Of a DNA stretch of 24,612 nucleotides, positions 14,436 to 22,300 are shown piece after piece. Made by a program: the position numbers and the translations under genes. Source of the DNA: JBIKLM01 sp044375105 (GTDB lineage: Bacteria; Planctomycetota; UBA1135; GCA-002686595); contig JBILNK010000053.1 in NCBI GenBank assembly GCA_044375105.1, forward strand, positions 1-24,612, written 5' to 3'. Each line of letters opens with the position of its first letter. Position 1 is the first letter of the stretch. A model generated the notes under the pieces. It saw only the letters and a program-made list of their open reading frames with translations, did no database searches and was not told the DNA's origin.

Positions 14436-15071
14436 TTGGGCTGGCCGGCGGTAAGCCTCAATCCATTGCCGGCCAACCAGGTGCTGTTCGATCCGCCGAT
14501 TTCGAGCGCCAGCGCGGCAGGCCCGCAGCCGCGCCCGCGCCTGTGGCACGCCAGCGTGTTGCTCGGCAACGGCCAATTGTTGGTGGTCGGCGGCCTGGAA
14601 AGCGGCGTCGGCGGGCTGGCTACCCGTGCCGATTGCGCCGCCTCGATCCCAAGAGCGGCCAGTGGTTCGCGGCGGCGGCATTGCCGATGCCGCGTGCGCT
14701 GCACGGTCTGTTCGGCACGGCCGACGACGGAGACCTGGCCATCTCGGGCGCAGAGATCGACGTGTCTGCGGGCAGCCTCTACGGCCGAGTGCGGTGCTGG
14801 AGCTTCTTGGACGGTGCCTGGACGGCGCGACCGAACAGCCCGGGCATCATCATCGGAGGCGAGGAGGTCTGCCTGCCGCGGCGACCGATTTCGATGCCGC
14901 TGCCCCTTCCCGGCGGCAGCCTGGGCGACCTGATCGACACCGGTCCGGTGGTGGTCTATTTCGCGGGCGGCTGCCCTTCGAGCGTCAACCTGGCAAGCGG
15001 CGCCGGGAAGCGCTTGGTTCGCGATCGATCCGGCCTACAGCTCCGCGACCACGTCCTCGGATTCGTGGTAG
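14436..15071 (+). pseudogene. Frameshifted kelch/galactose-oxidase-like remnant
   Basis: In one frame (codons starting at positions divisible by 3) the sequence reads RLWHASVLLGNGQLLVVGG, a typical kelch-repeat blade. Near 14610-14650 the likeness moves to the next frame: LDPKSGQWFAAAALPMPRAL, then GTADDGDLAISGAE, which is the end of that blade and the following one. The shift equals loss of one base or gain of two. Around 15000-15012 the sense may return to the first frame (WFAIDPAYSS, stop at 15069-15071). There is no clear start codon or signal peptide, and only about two blades are left where such proteins need five to seven. I infer a decayed fragment; a sequencing error could explain one shift but not the short length. 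The exact ends are uncertain. Confidence 0.6.
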
Positions 15072-15217
15072 CGCCTTAGGCCCGTGCCCAGGCGGCCGCA
15101 CACGATCGCCAAGACCGGCTCATGAGCGGCCGCGAAGAAGCGCTCGCGGGCCTGTGCGTCGCCTGCCTGGGCGGCGCTCAGCAGCTCGATCAGGCCGGGC
15201 TCCGGTCGCGGATCCAT
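15035..15217 (-). pseudogene. Truncated ECF sigma factor (region 2 fragment)
   Basis: The 60-residue frame starts MDPRPEPGLIELLSAAQAGD and continues ERFFAAAHEPVLAIVCGRLG, then RRYHESEDVVAEL and a stop. This matches the first half of sigma region 2 in ECF factors of the planctomycete type, where SEDVVQEVF would normally continue. Here the frame stops two residues later; the remaining region 2, all of region 4 and the helix-turn-helix are missing, and the DNA beyond reads as the kelch remnant on the other strand. TAGGAC lies 7 nt before the ATG, so the original promoter may survive. It could still be expressed as a short peptide, but a functional sigma factor is not possible. Confidence 0.6.
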
Positions 15218-15224
15218 GCCCCCG

Positions 15225-15230
15225 GTCCTA
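15225..15230 (-). promoter_or_regulatory. Candidate -10 of the ECF fragment, leaderless spacing
   Basis: TAGGAC on the minus strand followed after 7 nt by the ATG, the same geometry as lptB and the SGNH gene. It suggests the truncated gene kept its promoter. Confidence 0.35.
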
Positions 15231-15303
15231 TGCACGGGCGAGAGCGGGACCGGCGCTCGAGTCAAGCCCGCGCAGTTGTCCAATTCAGGGGTCGGAAAGC
15301 CTC

Positions 15304-15573
15304 GAATCCACAGGTTCTCAACAGTTCTCTGCGGGCCGGCGGGCTCGCCGTACGGCTCGGGTTCCAGGAAGACTCCGCGCTGGCGAAGGCCCTGCAAAGC
15401 TGGCGTCAACGCCGTAAAACCTTTTGGAGACTAGCCTTAGGTTCAAACATTACCTGGACATCTCTCCCCCGGGGATCGGCAGACCCCAGAACGGCCGTCT
15501 GTCCAGATATCGATTCCCTGCCATAACGACGAAAAAAAGCCATCTTCCGCAGGTTATCCACAATCGCTCCACA
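15304..15573 (+). promoter_or_regulatory. Possible DnaA-box cluster
   Basis: A perfect 9-mer TTATCCACA is at 15554-15562, with CTCCACAGG just after it (to 15575). About 240 nt to the left is AATCCACAGG directly followed by TTCTCAACAG (15305-15324), which looks like two degenerate boxes in tandem. All are on the plus strand. The DNA between is relatively AT-rich. One perfect box can occur by chance or control a gene, so an origin of replication is only a hypothesis; dnaA, dnaN and gyrB are not in the window. Confidence 0.4.
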
Positions 15574-15832
15574 GGCGCGGCCAGCGCCCCCCCCGGGGTC
15601 CGGCTCGCCCGCGCGGGCGCTCGTCGGGAAACGGCCGGGAAGGCCCCTGGCGACCGGCCCAACCCCGCGGCCCGCCCCGCGACCGACGGCTCGGGCGGAG
15701 CCCGAAGGGCGCCCGGGGGCCGCGCGCTTCGGTCGGGCCTGCGCCCGCCCGGACCGACCGCCCGCCAGATGCCAGCCGGCCGCGCCCCGGCGCTGGGCGC
15801 CCTGCCCCCCCGATCCGACCGGCGCCTGTCGT

Positions 15833-15838
15833 TATGCT
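15833..15838 (+). promoter_or_regulatory. Candidate -10 of lptB, leaderless spacing
   Basis: TATGCT is followed by 7 nt and then the ATG at 15846, so transcription would begin at or next to the start codon. The hexamer contains an in-frame ATG (15834) that would be upstream of the transcript, which is why 15846 is preferred as start. Confidence 0.5.
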
Positions 15839-15845
15839 CGCCCGG

Positions 15846-16712
15846 ATGCCCAGCGCCGATCCGTCGTCCGCCAGCCCCTCCGCCTTGCTGGAGGTCATCG
15901 GCCTGCAGAAGAGCTACCGCGGGCGGCGCGTGGTCAACGGCGTGTCTTTCGAGGTCTCCGCGGGCGAGATCGTGGGCCTGCTGGGCCCCAACGGCGCCGG
16001 CAAGACCACCAGCTTCCGCATGGCGGTCGGCCTGGTGCGGCCCGATGCAGGAAAGGTGCTGCTGGGCGGGGTCGAGTGCTCGAAGCTACCGATGTTCCTG
16101 CGGGCGCGCCTGGGCATGGGCTACCTGCCCCAGGAACCCTCGGTGTTCCGCAAGCTGGGGGTGCGCGACAACCTGCTGGTGGTGCTCGAGACCCTGGGGC
16201 TCGACCGGGCCGGACGCCGCAGCCGCTGCGATGAGCTGATCGGCGAGCTGGACCTCGGGCACCTCGGCAACAACCCGGCCGACACGCTGTCCGGCGGCGA
16301 GCGGCGGCGCCTGGAGATCGCCCGGGCCCTGGCGGCGCGGCCCACGCTGCTCCTGCTGGACGAGCCCTTCGCCGGCGTCGACCCGATCGCCGTGGAGGAG
16401 ATCCAGAGCATCGTGTCCAAGCTCCGCGCCCAGGGCATCGGCGTGCTGATCACCGACCACAACGTGCGCGAGACGCTGCACTCCACCGACCGCGCCTACA
16501 TCATCCACCAGGGCAAGATCCTGCGGCAGGGCACCGCGGCCGAACTCGTGGCGGATCCCGAGGTCCGGCGGGTCTATCTGGGCAGCAGCTTCGACGCGCC
16601 CCTGACCGGCCTGATCGGAGCCGAGCCGGCCGCGCGGGCGGGCGCCGGGGAAGGGGCCGAGGGCGCGGGCGGCGCCGGCGGGAGCCGCGGGCGGCGCGCC
16701 CCGGGCCGTTGA
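15846..16712 (+). CDS. lptB: LPS export ABC transporter ATP-binding protein
   Basis: Cytoplasmic ATPase of the LptBFG complex that extracts lipopolysaccharide from the inner membrane and pushes it to the outer membrane. The product is 288 residues (usual about 240). Walker A is GPNGAGKT (47-54). MGYLPQEPSVFRKLGVRDNL is a stretch specific to LptB, the signature is LSGGERRR (from 148), Walker B is LLLLDEP with Asp172, then GVDPIAVEEIQ, and the H-loop His205 is in ITDHNVRETL. After LGSSF (about 243) comes a ~40-residue Gly/Ala/Arg-rich tail (GAGEGAEGAGGAGG) not found in the core family. lptA, lptC and rpoN, common neighbours elsewhere, are absent; etfB follows after 85 nt with its own possible promoter. 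The gene implies an outer membrane with LPS-like lipid. Confidence 0.93.
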   Translation: MPSADPSSASPSALLEVIGLQKSYRGRRVVNGVSFEVSAGEIVGLLGPNGAGKTTSFRMAVGLVRPDAGKVLLGGVECSKLPMFLRARLGMGYLPQEPSVFRKLGVRDNLLVVLETLGLDRAGRRSRCDELIGELDLGHLGNNPADTLSGGERRRLEIARALAARPTLLLLDEPFAGVDPIAVEEIQSIVSKLRAQGIGVLITDHNVRETLHSTDRAYIIHQGKILRQGTAAELVADPEVRRVYLGSSFDAPLTGLIGAEPAARAGAGEGAEGAGGAGGSRGRRAPGR

Positions 16713-16732
16713 GACCCGGGCGGGCCCGCGGA

Positions 16733-16738
16733 TACCCT
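16733..16738 (+). promoter_or_regulatory. Candidate -10 of etfB (TACCCT)
   Basis: TACCCT ends 59 nt before the etfB ATG, in the 85-nt gap after lptB. TATTTC overlaps just downstream (16739-16744) as an alternative. Confidence 0.3.
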
Positions 16739-16797
16739 ATTTCCCCCCGCAGGCCGGCGCCCCGGCCCGGGTCCGTCCACCCCAGCGCCCGAAACCG

Positions 16798-17550
16798 ATG
16801 AAACTGGTCGCCCTGGTCAAGCGCGTGCCGACCACCGACGCCGTCGCGCGGATCGCCGCCGACGGCAAATCCCTCGATGCGAGCGGCCTGCAATTCATGC
16901 TCTCGTTCTACGACGAGATCGCGGTCGAACAGGCGGTGTTGCTCAAGGAGAAGCACGGCGGCGAGGTGACCGTGCTGAGCCTGGGGCCGTCCGACGTGCA
17001 GAAGGAACTGCGCGAGTGCCTGGCCAAGGGCGCCGACAGCGCCGTGATCCTCAAGGACGAGAGCTGGGCGAGCCGCGATGCGCGCTCCACGGCCAAGGCG
17101 ATCGCCGCCAAGCTGCGCGGGCTCGGCGCGGACCTGATCCTGGCCGGCCGCGTGGCCACGGACCGCGACAACGCCTCGGTCGGCCCGATGATCGCCGCCG
17201 AGCTGGGCATCGCCTGCGTCACCGACGTGGTCGAGCTCTCGATCGAAGGCGGCCAGGGCCTCGCCAAACGCGAAAGCGAAGCCGGACTCGAGACCTATCG
17301 CTTCCCGCTGCCCGCCCTGATCACCTGCCAGAAGGGCCTGGCCGAGCCCCGGCTCTCGAACCTCAAGGGCATCATGGCCGCCAAGAAAAAGCCCCTGGAG
17401 GAGGTCGCCGCCGAATCGGTGCCGTCCCAGGCCCAGGTGCTGAAGCTCGAGCTGCCCCCGCCGCGGCCCGCCGGGCGCATCGTGGGCGAGGGCGCCGCCG
17501 CCGTGCCGGCCCTGATGGACGCGCTGGCCAACCAGGCCAAGGTGCTCTGA
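16798..17550 (+). CDS. etfB: Electron transfer flavoprotein, beta subunit
   Basis: Small subunit of the cytoplasmic ETF heterodimer, which binds AMP and carries electrons from acyl-CoA and other dehydrogenases to ETF:quinone oxidoreductase. The product is 250 residues, the usual length. It starts MKLVALVKRVPTTDAVARI. It then has the conserved NPYDE-like segment as LSFYDEIAVEQA, VTVLSLGP, RECLAKGAD, the AMP-loop region ILAGRVATDRDNASVGPMIAAELG, and PALITCQKGLAEPRLSNLKGIMAAKKKPLEE. This is complete and typical. The ATG at 16798 has no Shine-Dalgarno sequence. etfA lies 308 nt downstream, an unusually large gap for a pair that is normally adjacent. Confidence 0.95.
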   Translation: MKLVALVKRVPTTDAVARIAADGKSLDASGLQFMLSFYDEIAVEQAVLLKEKHGGEVTVLSLGPSDVQKELRECLAKGADSAVILKDESWASRDARSTAKAIAAKLRGLGADLILAGRVATDRDNASVGPMIAAELGIACVTDVVELSIEGGQGLAKRESEAGLETYRFPLPALITCQKGLAEPRLSNLKGIMAAKKKPLEEVAAESVPSQAQVLKLELPPPRPAGRIVGEGAAAVPALMDALANQAKVL

Positions 17551-17858
17551 CGAGCGCCCCGCCGGGCCGGCGGCGAGTCCGCTCCGGCCCGGCCTGAGGG
17601 CTCGCGCCCGCTGATCCCCCGCCGGCGCGCCGCGATCCGGCACCCGCGAGATCCGCCGCGACGCCGCGCACCGACCGAGACCCCGCAAGCAAGAACGAAC
17701 CCACCCAGGCGGCGCGGGCCTGCACCGCCGCCGCCGACCGCCCCGGCGCTCCCGCAGGCCCGCGAGCCCCCCCGGGGAGCCGCGCCGAACGGCGCCGCCG
17801 GGCCTGCAAAAGCCCGAGTCCCCGCGGGGCCCCCTCCGACCACCGACCCGCTCCTCCC
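17551..17858 (+). other. Long C-rich spacer between etfB and etfA
   Basis: The 308 nt hold no gene-like ORF. From about 17620 to 17858 the plus strand has many more C than G, with runs of CCCC and few T. No -10 hexamer comparable to the others was found before etfA, so etfA may depend on the etfB transcript. A perfect inverted repeat lies in the middle (separate entry). Confidence 0.5.
17713..17764. repeat. 11-bp perfect inverted repeat with 30-nt loop
   Basis: CGCGGGCCTGC (17713-17723) pairs exactly with GCAGGCCCGCG (17754-17764). It could form a stable stem in the etfB-etfA transcript or bind a protein dimer. The rph leader also has an inverted repeat with a 30-nt loop (8553-8600), though the sequences are unrelated. 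Confidence 0.6.
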
Positions 17859-18800
17859 ATGCCGACCATCGCCGTTTTCGTCGAGTGCCAGGGCGCCGCC
17901 CCGCGCCGCGCATCCCTCGAGGCCCTGGGCGCCGCCCGCGCCGCCGGGGGGCCCGTGATCGCCATCCTGGCCGGCGCCGAGGCCGCCGCGGCCGCGGCCC
18001 AGACGCCCTGCGACAAGGCCTTCGTGCTGGCCGGCGCCGGCAAGAGCCCCGAGGGCTTGGCCCGCGACCTGGCCCGCATCGCCAAGGCCGAGGGTGCCCA
18101 GGCCTTCCTGTGCAGCGACACCTCGCTGGGCCGCGACATCGCGCCGCGCGTGGCCGCGCTGCTCGACTCGACGCTCTTCAGCGGCTGCACCGGCTTCAAG
18201 GCCAGCGGCGCGGGCTTCGAGGTCACGCGGCCCTGGCTGGCGGGCAAGCTGATCGCGACCCTGGGTTCCAGCAGCCCGGTGCTGTGCGCCACCCTGCGCC
18301 GCAACACCTACCCGGTGGCCAGCGGCGTGGCCGGCTCGATCCAAACCGCCGACTCCAGCACGGACTTCAAGGGCGTGCTGGAGGGCATCGCCGCCAAGGT
18401 CGGCGGCAAGCTCGACGTGTCCGAGGCGCCCGTGGTGATCTCGGGCGGCCGCGGCCTGCAGGCCCCCGAGCACTTCAAGCTGCTCGAGGACCTGGCGGCC
18501 GCCTTCGGCAACGCCGCCGTGGGCGCCTCGCGGGCCGTGGTCGACATGGGCTGGCGCCCGCACGGCGACCAGGTCGGCCAGACCGGCAAGACCGTCGCGC
18601 CCCAGCTCTACATCGCGGTCGGCATCTCCGGCGCGATCCAGCACCTGGCGGGCATGAAGACCTCCAAGGTGATCGTCGCGATCAACAAGGACAAGGACGC
18701 GCCGATCTTCAAGCTGGCCGACTATGGCCTGGTCGGCGATGCCTTCGAGATCGTGCCGGCCCTGACCAAAGCCGTGGCCGCCTTCCGGGCGCGGGGCTGA
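17859..18800 (+). CDS. etfA: Electron transfer flavoprotein, alpha subunit
   Basis: Large ETF subunit that holds the FAD; partner of the upstream etfB product. It has 313 residues, the usual length. The N-terminal domain (about 1-185) is Ala-rich and variable. The C-terminal FAD domain is complete: VVISGGRGLQAPEHF, GASRAVVDMGW, the FAD loop QVGQTGKTVAPQLYIAVGIS (by position about 243-262), GAIQHLAGM, VIVAINKDKDAPIF and DYGLVGDAFEIVPAL. The ATG at 17859 gives MPTIAVFVE, the expected first strand, and follows CTCCTCCC instead of a Shine-Dalgarno sequence. Two hairpins directly follow the stop. Which dehydrogenases feed it cannot be told from the window. Confidence 0.95.
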   Translation: MPTIAVFVECQGAAPRRASLEALGAARAAGGPVIAILAGAEAAAAAAQTPCDKAFVLAGAGKSPEGLARDLARIAKAEGAQAFLCSDTSLGRDIAPRVAALLDSTLFSGCTGFKASGAGFEVTRPWLAGKLIATLGSSSPVLCATLRRNTYPVASGVAGSIQTADSSTDFKGVLEGIAAKVGGKLDVSEAPVVISGGRGLQAPEHFKLLEDLAAAFGNAAVGASRAVVDMGWRPHGDQVGQTGKTVAPQLYIAVGISGAIQHLAGMKTSKVIVAINKDKDAPIFKLADYGLVGDAFEIVPALTKAVAAFRARG

Positions 18801-18808
18801 GATGTCTT

Positions 18809-18869
18809 CTTGGCCGCCTTTCGGCGGCCAGGGGGGCAGGGATCGTCGCTGCGCAACGATCCCTGCCCC
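18809..18869. terminator. Two adjacent strong hairpins after etfA
   Basis: The first is TGGCCGCC/GGCGGCCA with loop TTTC (18811-18830), starting 10 nt after the etfA stop. The second starts three bases later with a 14-bp perfect stem, GGGGCAGGGATCGT/ACGATCCCTGCCCC (18833-18846 and 18856-18869), and a 9-nt loop. Neither has a T tract, so they may stop 3'-5' decay or act with Rho and are not classic intrinsic terminators. Confidence 0.55.
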
Positions 18870-18910
18870 TGGGTGGCTGAACAAGAGCAGGGGTTGCGAA
18901 GACTCGAGGG

Positions 18911-18929
18911 CGATTGCCACCGGCAATCG
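18911..18929. repeat. 8-bp perfect hairpin
   Basis: CGATTGCC and GGCAATCG flank a 3-nt loop ACC. It is the third perfect hairpin within 120 nt downstream of etfA. Confidence 0.6.
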
Positions 18930-18967
18930 TGGGAGATCAGGCAGCTGCAGGCGAATAGGGGCAAGCG

Positions 18968-19097
18968 CCCGCTTCGGCCCGACGCGCGCCGGCTCTGCTC
19001 TCGGCTCTGGACCTCCAGGGCCTCGGGGACGCCGGCTGCCGGGGTTGGGTGGTTTTCTTCACACAAGAAAACACGGGGATGGTCGTTCCAGGGCTGC
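18968..19097 (+). repeat. Copy B of a possible diverged intergenic repeat
   Basis: Holds CCCGCTTCGGCCCG (18968-18981, identical to copy A), CCGGCTGCCGGGG plus GGTTTT (19032-19056, similar) and GTTCCAGGGCTGC (19085-19097, identical), in the same order as at 6704-6870. Confidence 0.3.
19052..19072. repeat. AT-rich hairpin GTTTTCTT/AAGAAAAC
   Basis: A perfect 8-bp stem with loop CACAC, strikingly AT-rich for this genome, about 300 nt before the ATG at 19371. It could be an operator or a structured leader element; there is no direct evidence of use. Confidence 0.5.
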
Positions 19098-19370
19098 GAT
19101 CGAACCTCGCGGACCGATGCCAGGCTCTCCCCCCCAGGGCCAACCAGGGACCGGGGGCATCCCGAAGGGGCGGGCGGCCGAGAATGAAGTGGGAGCCAGG
19201 GCGTCTCCGGGCCCGCCCCGGCTCTGGGGGGCTCGCCGGAACGGGCTCTCCGGCGGTTTGCCCAGGCCGATCCGCTGGCGGTCCACGGAAATCCCCTTAG
19301 CGTTGATTCCAGGGGCCGCTGCCTTTCGCGCGCCCGATTCCCCGCCGCCGCCCTCCATCCATCCACCCCC

Positions 19371-22300
19371 ATGAGATCGATCGCACTTCCTTTGGTGATC
19401 GCAGCAGCCACCCCGCTGCCCGCTCAGATCCCGATCACAGACACCCAGGTCGCGGACCTCAATCCGAGTCCCCTCGGGCCGCCGATCGCCTCCGAACCCG
19501 CGGGCTTCATCGGCAACGGCCAGGTGGCCTACTTCGCCGCAGACCTCAGCGGGGCCGCCCGCGAGCTGTGGGTCAGCGACGGCAGCGCAGCCGGCACCCG
19601 GCCGTTGACCGCCAGCTCCTCCAGCGGCTTCGACAGCCTCTTCCCCGGCTCAGAGCAGTGGGGCGCGTTCGTGCCCGGGGCCGGCAATCGTTTCGTGTTC
19701 TCCGCCGCCAAACTGCAGTTCGTGGTGAACTTCGAGCTGTACGTCGCCGATGGACTCGGCCAGCCGGCCAGCCTGCTGAAAGACATCTCGGGGTTCGACA
19801 ACTCCTGGCCCCGGGACTTCATCGCCCACGGGGGTCAGGTCTATTTCCTGGCCCGCGAATCCCAGACCGGGCTGGAGCTGTGGCGCACCGACGGCACCGC
19901 GGCGGGCACCCAGCTGGCCGGGGAGCTGCTGCCCGGCCCGGGTTCGCTCTTCACCGAGCAATTCACCCAACCGGGGTCCTTCCCGAGCGGTCACATCGCC
20001 AGCGCCGGCTCACTTCTGCTCGCCGCGGGGCTGAACGGGGCCCAGGCCGAGCTGTACGCCACGGATGGCTTCGCGGCCCCGACCTTGGTGGCGCAGTTCC
20101 CCGGCGGCTTCGACCCGCTGTTCTTCCGCCCCGACCGCTTCGCGCGGGTCAGCAATCGCCTGGTGTTCACCGTGCGCACCCCGGATGCGATGGTCAACGG
20201 GGTCTGGGTCAGCGACGGCAGCCCTGCCGGGACCCAGCGCCTGCTGGCCGGCCGGCGCGTGCGTTGGGCGCGCTCGGATGGCAGCCGGGCCTTCCTGGCG
20301 GTGCTCGGCGGGCCCGGGGGACAGGACGAGCTCTACAGCACCGACGGCACCCCGGGCGGCACCGTGCTGCTGGCCAACGCCAACCTGCCCCTCGGCAATC
20401 CGGGCGCGACCCCGGGCGTGTTCTTCGGCGGCAAGTTCTACTTCGGTGCCGAGGTCAAGCAGTCGCCCCAGGGCAACCTGGGCCGGGAGCTGGCGGTCAG
20501 CGACGGCACGCTCGCCGGCACGGGCCTGTTCGTCGACCTGCTGCCCGGCAGCGCGGGCTCCGCGCCGCGCGACTTCGGCGTCGATGGGAGCGGCTTCTAT
20601 TGCTTCGCCGAGCTGCCCGGGGTCGGCCGCGAGCTGGTGCGCAGCAACGGCACTCCGGCGGGCACGGCCCTGCTGCAGGACATCGTGCCCGGAGCCTCCT
20701 CCGGCAGCGCCGTGGCGACCCTGCAGCCCAGCCAGCCCTTTGCGCTCTACGCCGCGACCCAGAACGGGCTGCTGTTCGCCTTCGATGACGCCCAAGCCGG
20801 CCTCGAGCCCTGGCGCGTCGATGCCCAGGGCGCCGCGCCGCTGGCCAACTTCTTCATGCAGACCACGGCCGGTTCGGAGCCCCGGGAACTCCGGCGCGTC
20901 GGCGATCGGCTGTTCTTCACGGCCAAGACCGGCTCCGGCGGCGAGCGCGAGCTGTGGTGGCTCGATGCCGGCGCCGGCGGGCCGCCGCAGCGCGCGGAGC
21001 CGAGCGGCACCTTCGCCTTGGGCGCCAGCAGCCCCGTGGCCTTCAAGGGCGGCGTGGCCTTCTCGGGCAGCCTGCCGGGCGCCGGCGATCGCTACGCGGT
21101 TTGGTGGACCGCCGGCGGCGGCCCGCTGGTGCGCCTGACGGCCACCGACCTGCTGAGCCCGGCCCAGGAGCTGGTCGACGCCGGTGCGCGGCTCTATTTC
21201 TTCGGCACGCCGGCGACGCCCAACGTGGGCAACGAGCTGTGGTGGAGCGACGGCACGCCGCTCGCGGCCACGCTGCTGGACCTGTCTCCGGGCAGCGAGT
21301 CGACGGCCCTGGCCAGCGATGCGGAGCTGGTCGCCTTCGGCGCCGGCGTGGCCTTCCGCTGGAACGCGGGCAGCCACGGGCAGGGCACGGAGCTGGGCTT
21401 CAGCAACGGCACCCTGGGCTTGCGTATCGACATCAACCCGGGTCCGGGTTCTTCGACTCCGCGCCAGCTGACCCGCGCCGGACAACGGCTGTTCTTCAGC
21501 GCGACGAACACCTCCGGCACCGAAGTCTGGGTCAGCGATGGCACGACGGTCGGAACCCAACTGCTGATCGACTGGGCCAGCGGGGGCGCAGGCAGCAACC
21601 CGGTCCTGCTCACCAACGTCGGCGATCGGTTGGTCTGGGGCGCCTCGGTGACCTCCTGCTGCCCGATCGGGATCCCCGTCTTCAGCATCCTGGTCAGCGA
21701 CGGCACCCCGGGTGGGAGCCTTTCGGTGCTTGCGGGACAGCTGCAAGGTGCGGCCTCCGATGGCACCCGGGCCTTGCTGCAGACCTCCGGCGGCCTGTAC
21801 ATCACGAACGGGACCTTCGCGGGCACCCAGCTCGTGCTCCCGTTCTTCGCGCCGGGCACGATCGACCCGCTGTTCGCCTCGGTTGCTGGATCCCTGCAGG
21901 CCATCAGCCCCGGAATCTTCGCCCTCGCGGGCGCGGGCGGCGGCAGCGGCAACACAGAGCTCTGGATCAGCGACGGCAGCGGCCCCGGGAGCTTCCAGGT
22001 GGCCGACAGCCTGTTCGGCCTCGGCGGCAGCAATCCCGGGACCAACGGCGAAATCCTGCGCGTCGGCGAGCGCGTGTTCTTCCCGGCGAGCCTGCCCTGG
22101 ACCGGCGCGGAATTGCACTCGATCCCCTTCGGTGCGACCGGCGGGGCGATCGCAGAGGTGCAGGGCGCGGGCTGCGGCAGCGCCAGCGGCGGCCTGTCGG
22201 CATCGGCCGCGCCGCGCCTCGGTCAGGCGTTCAGCTTGCAGGTCACGAGCGCGGTCCCGGCGGCGCCCGTGGCGCTGTACTTCGATCTGGATCTGGCTCC

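Larger units (their letters stand above)
15218..15845. other. Gene-free region: less GC-rich half with DnaA-like boxes, then GC-rich half
   Basis: This is 628 nt without a supportable gene. From about 15280 to 15570 the DNA is visibly less GC-rich than anything else here, with runs such as GTAAAACCTTTTGG (about 15413-15426), GGTTCAAACATTACC and GACGAAAAAAAGCC. The second half (15580-15845) is very GC-rich and has hairpins, including GGCTC-GGGCG-GAGCC near 15687 and GCCC-GAA-GGGC near 15697. No tRNA or known structured RNA was recognised. Confidence 0.5.
18801..19370 (+). other. Hairpin-rich gene-free region before the SDGT-repeat gene
   Basis: This is 570 nt without a supportable gene. Besides the two hairpins after etfA it has CGATTGCC/GGCAATCG with a 3-nt loop (18911-18929) and GTTTTCTT/AAGAAAAC (19052-19072). 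It shares ordered short blocks with the spacer at 6704-6870. No clear -10 is placed near the ATG at 19371; TTAGCGTT near 19299 is the best nearby candidate. Confidence 0.45.

Noticed and set aside
14626..15417. 263-residue plus-strand ORF over the kelch and ECF remnants
   Set aside because: The translation is Arg/Pro-rich with no family likeness; the signals in the region lie in other frames.
15437..15460. GGTTCAAAC resembling a tRNA T loop in the AT-richer segment
   Set aside because: No matching T stem or cloverleaf could be drawn around it.
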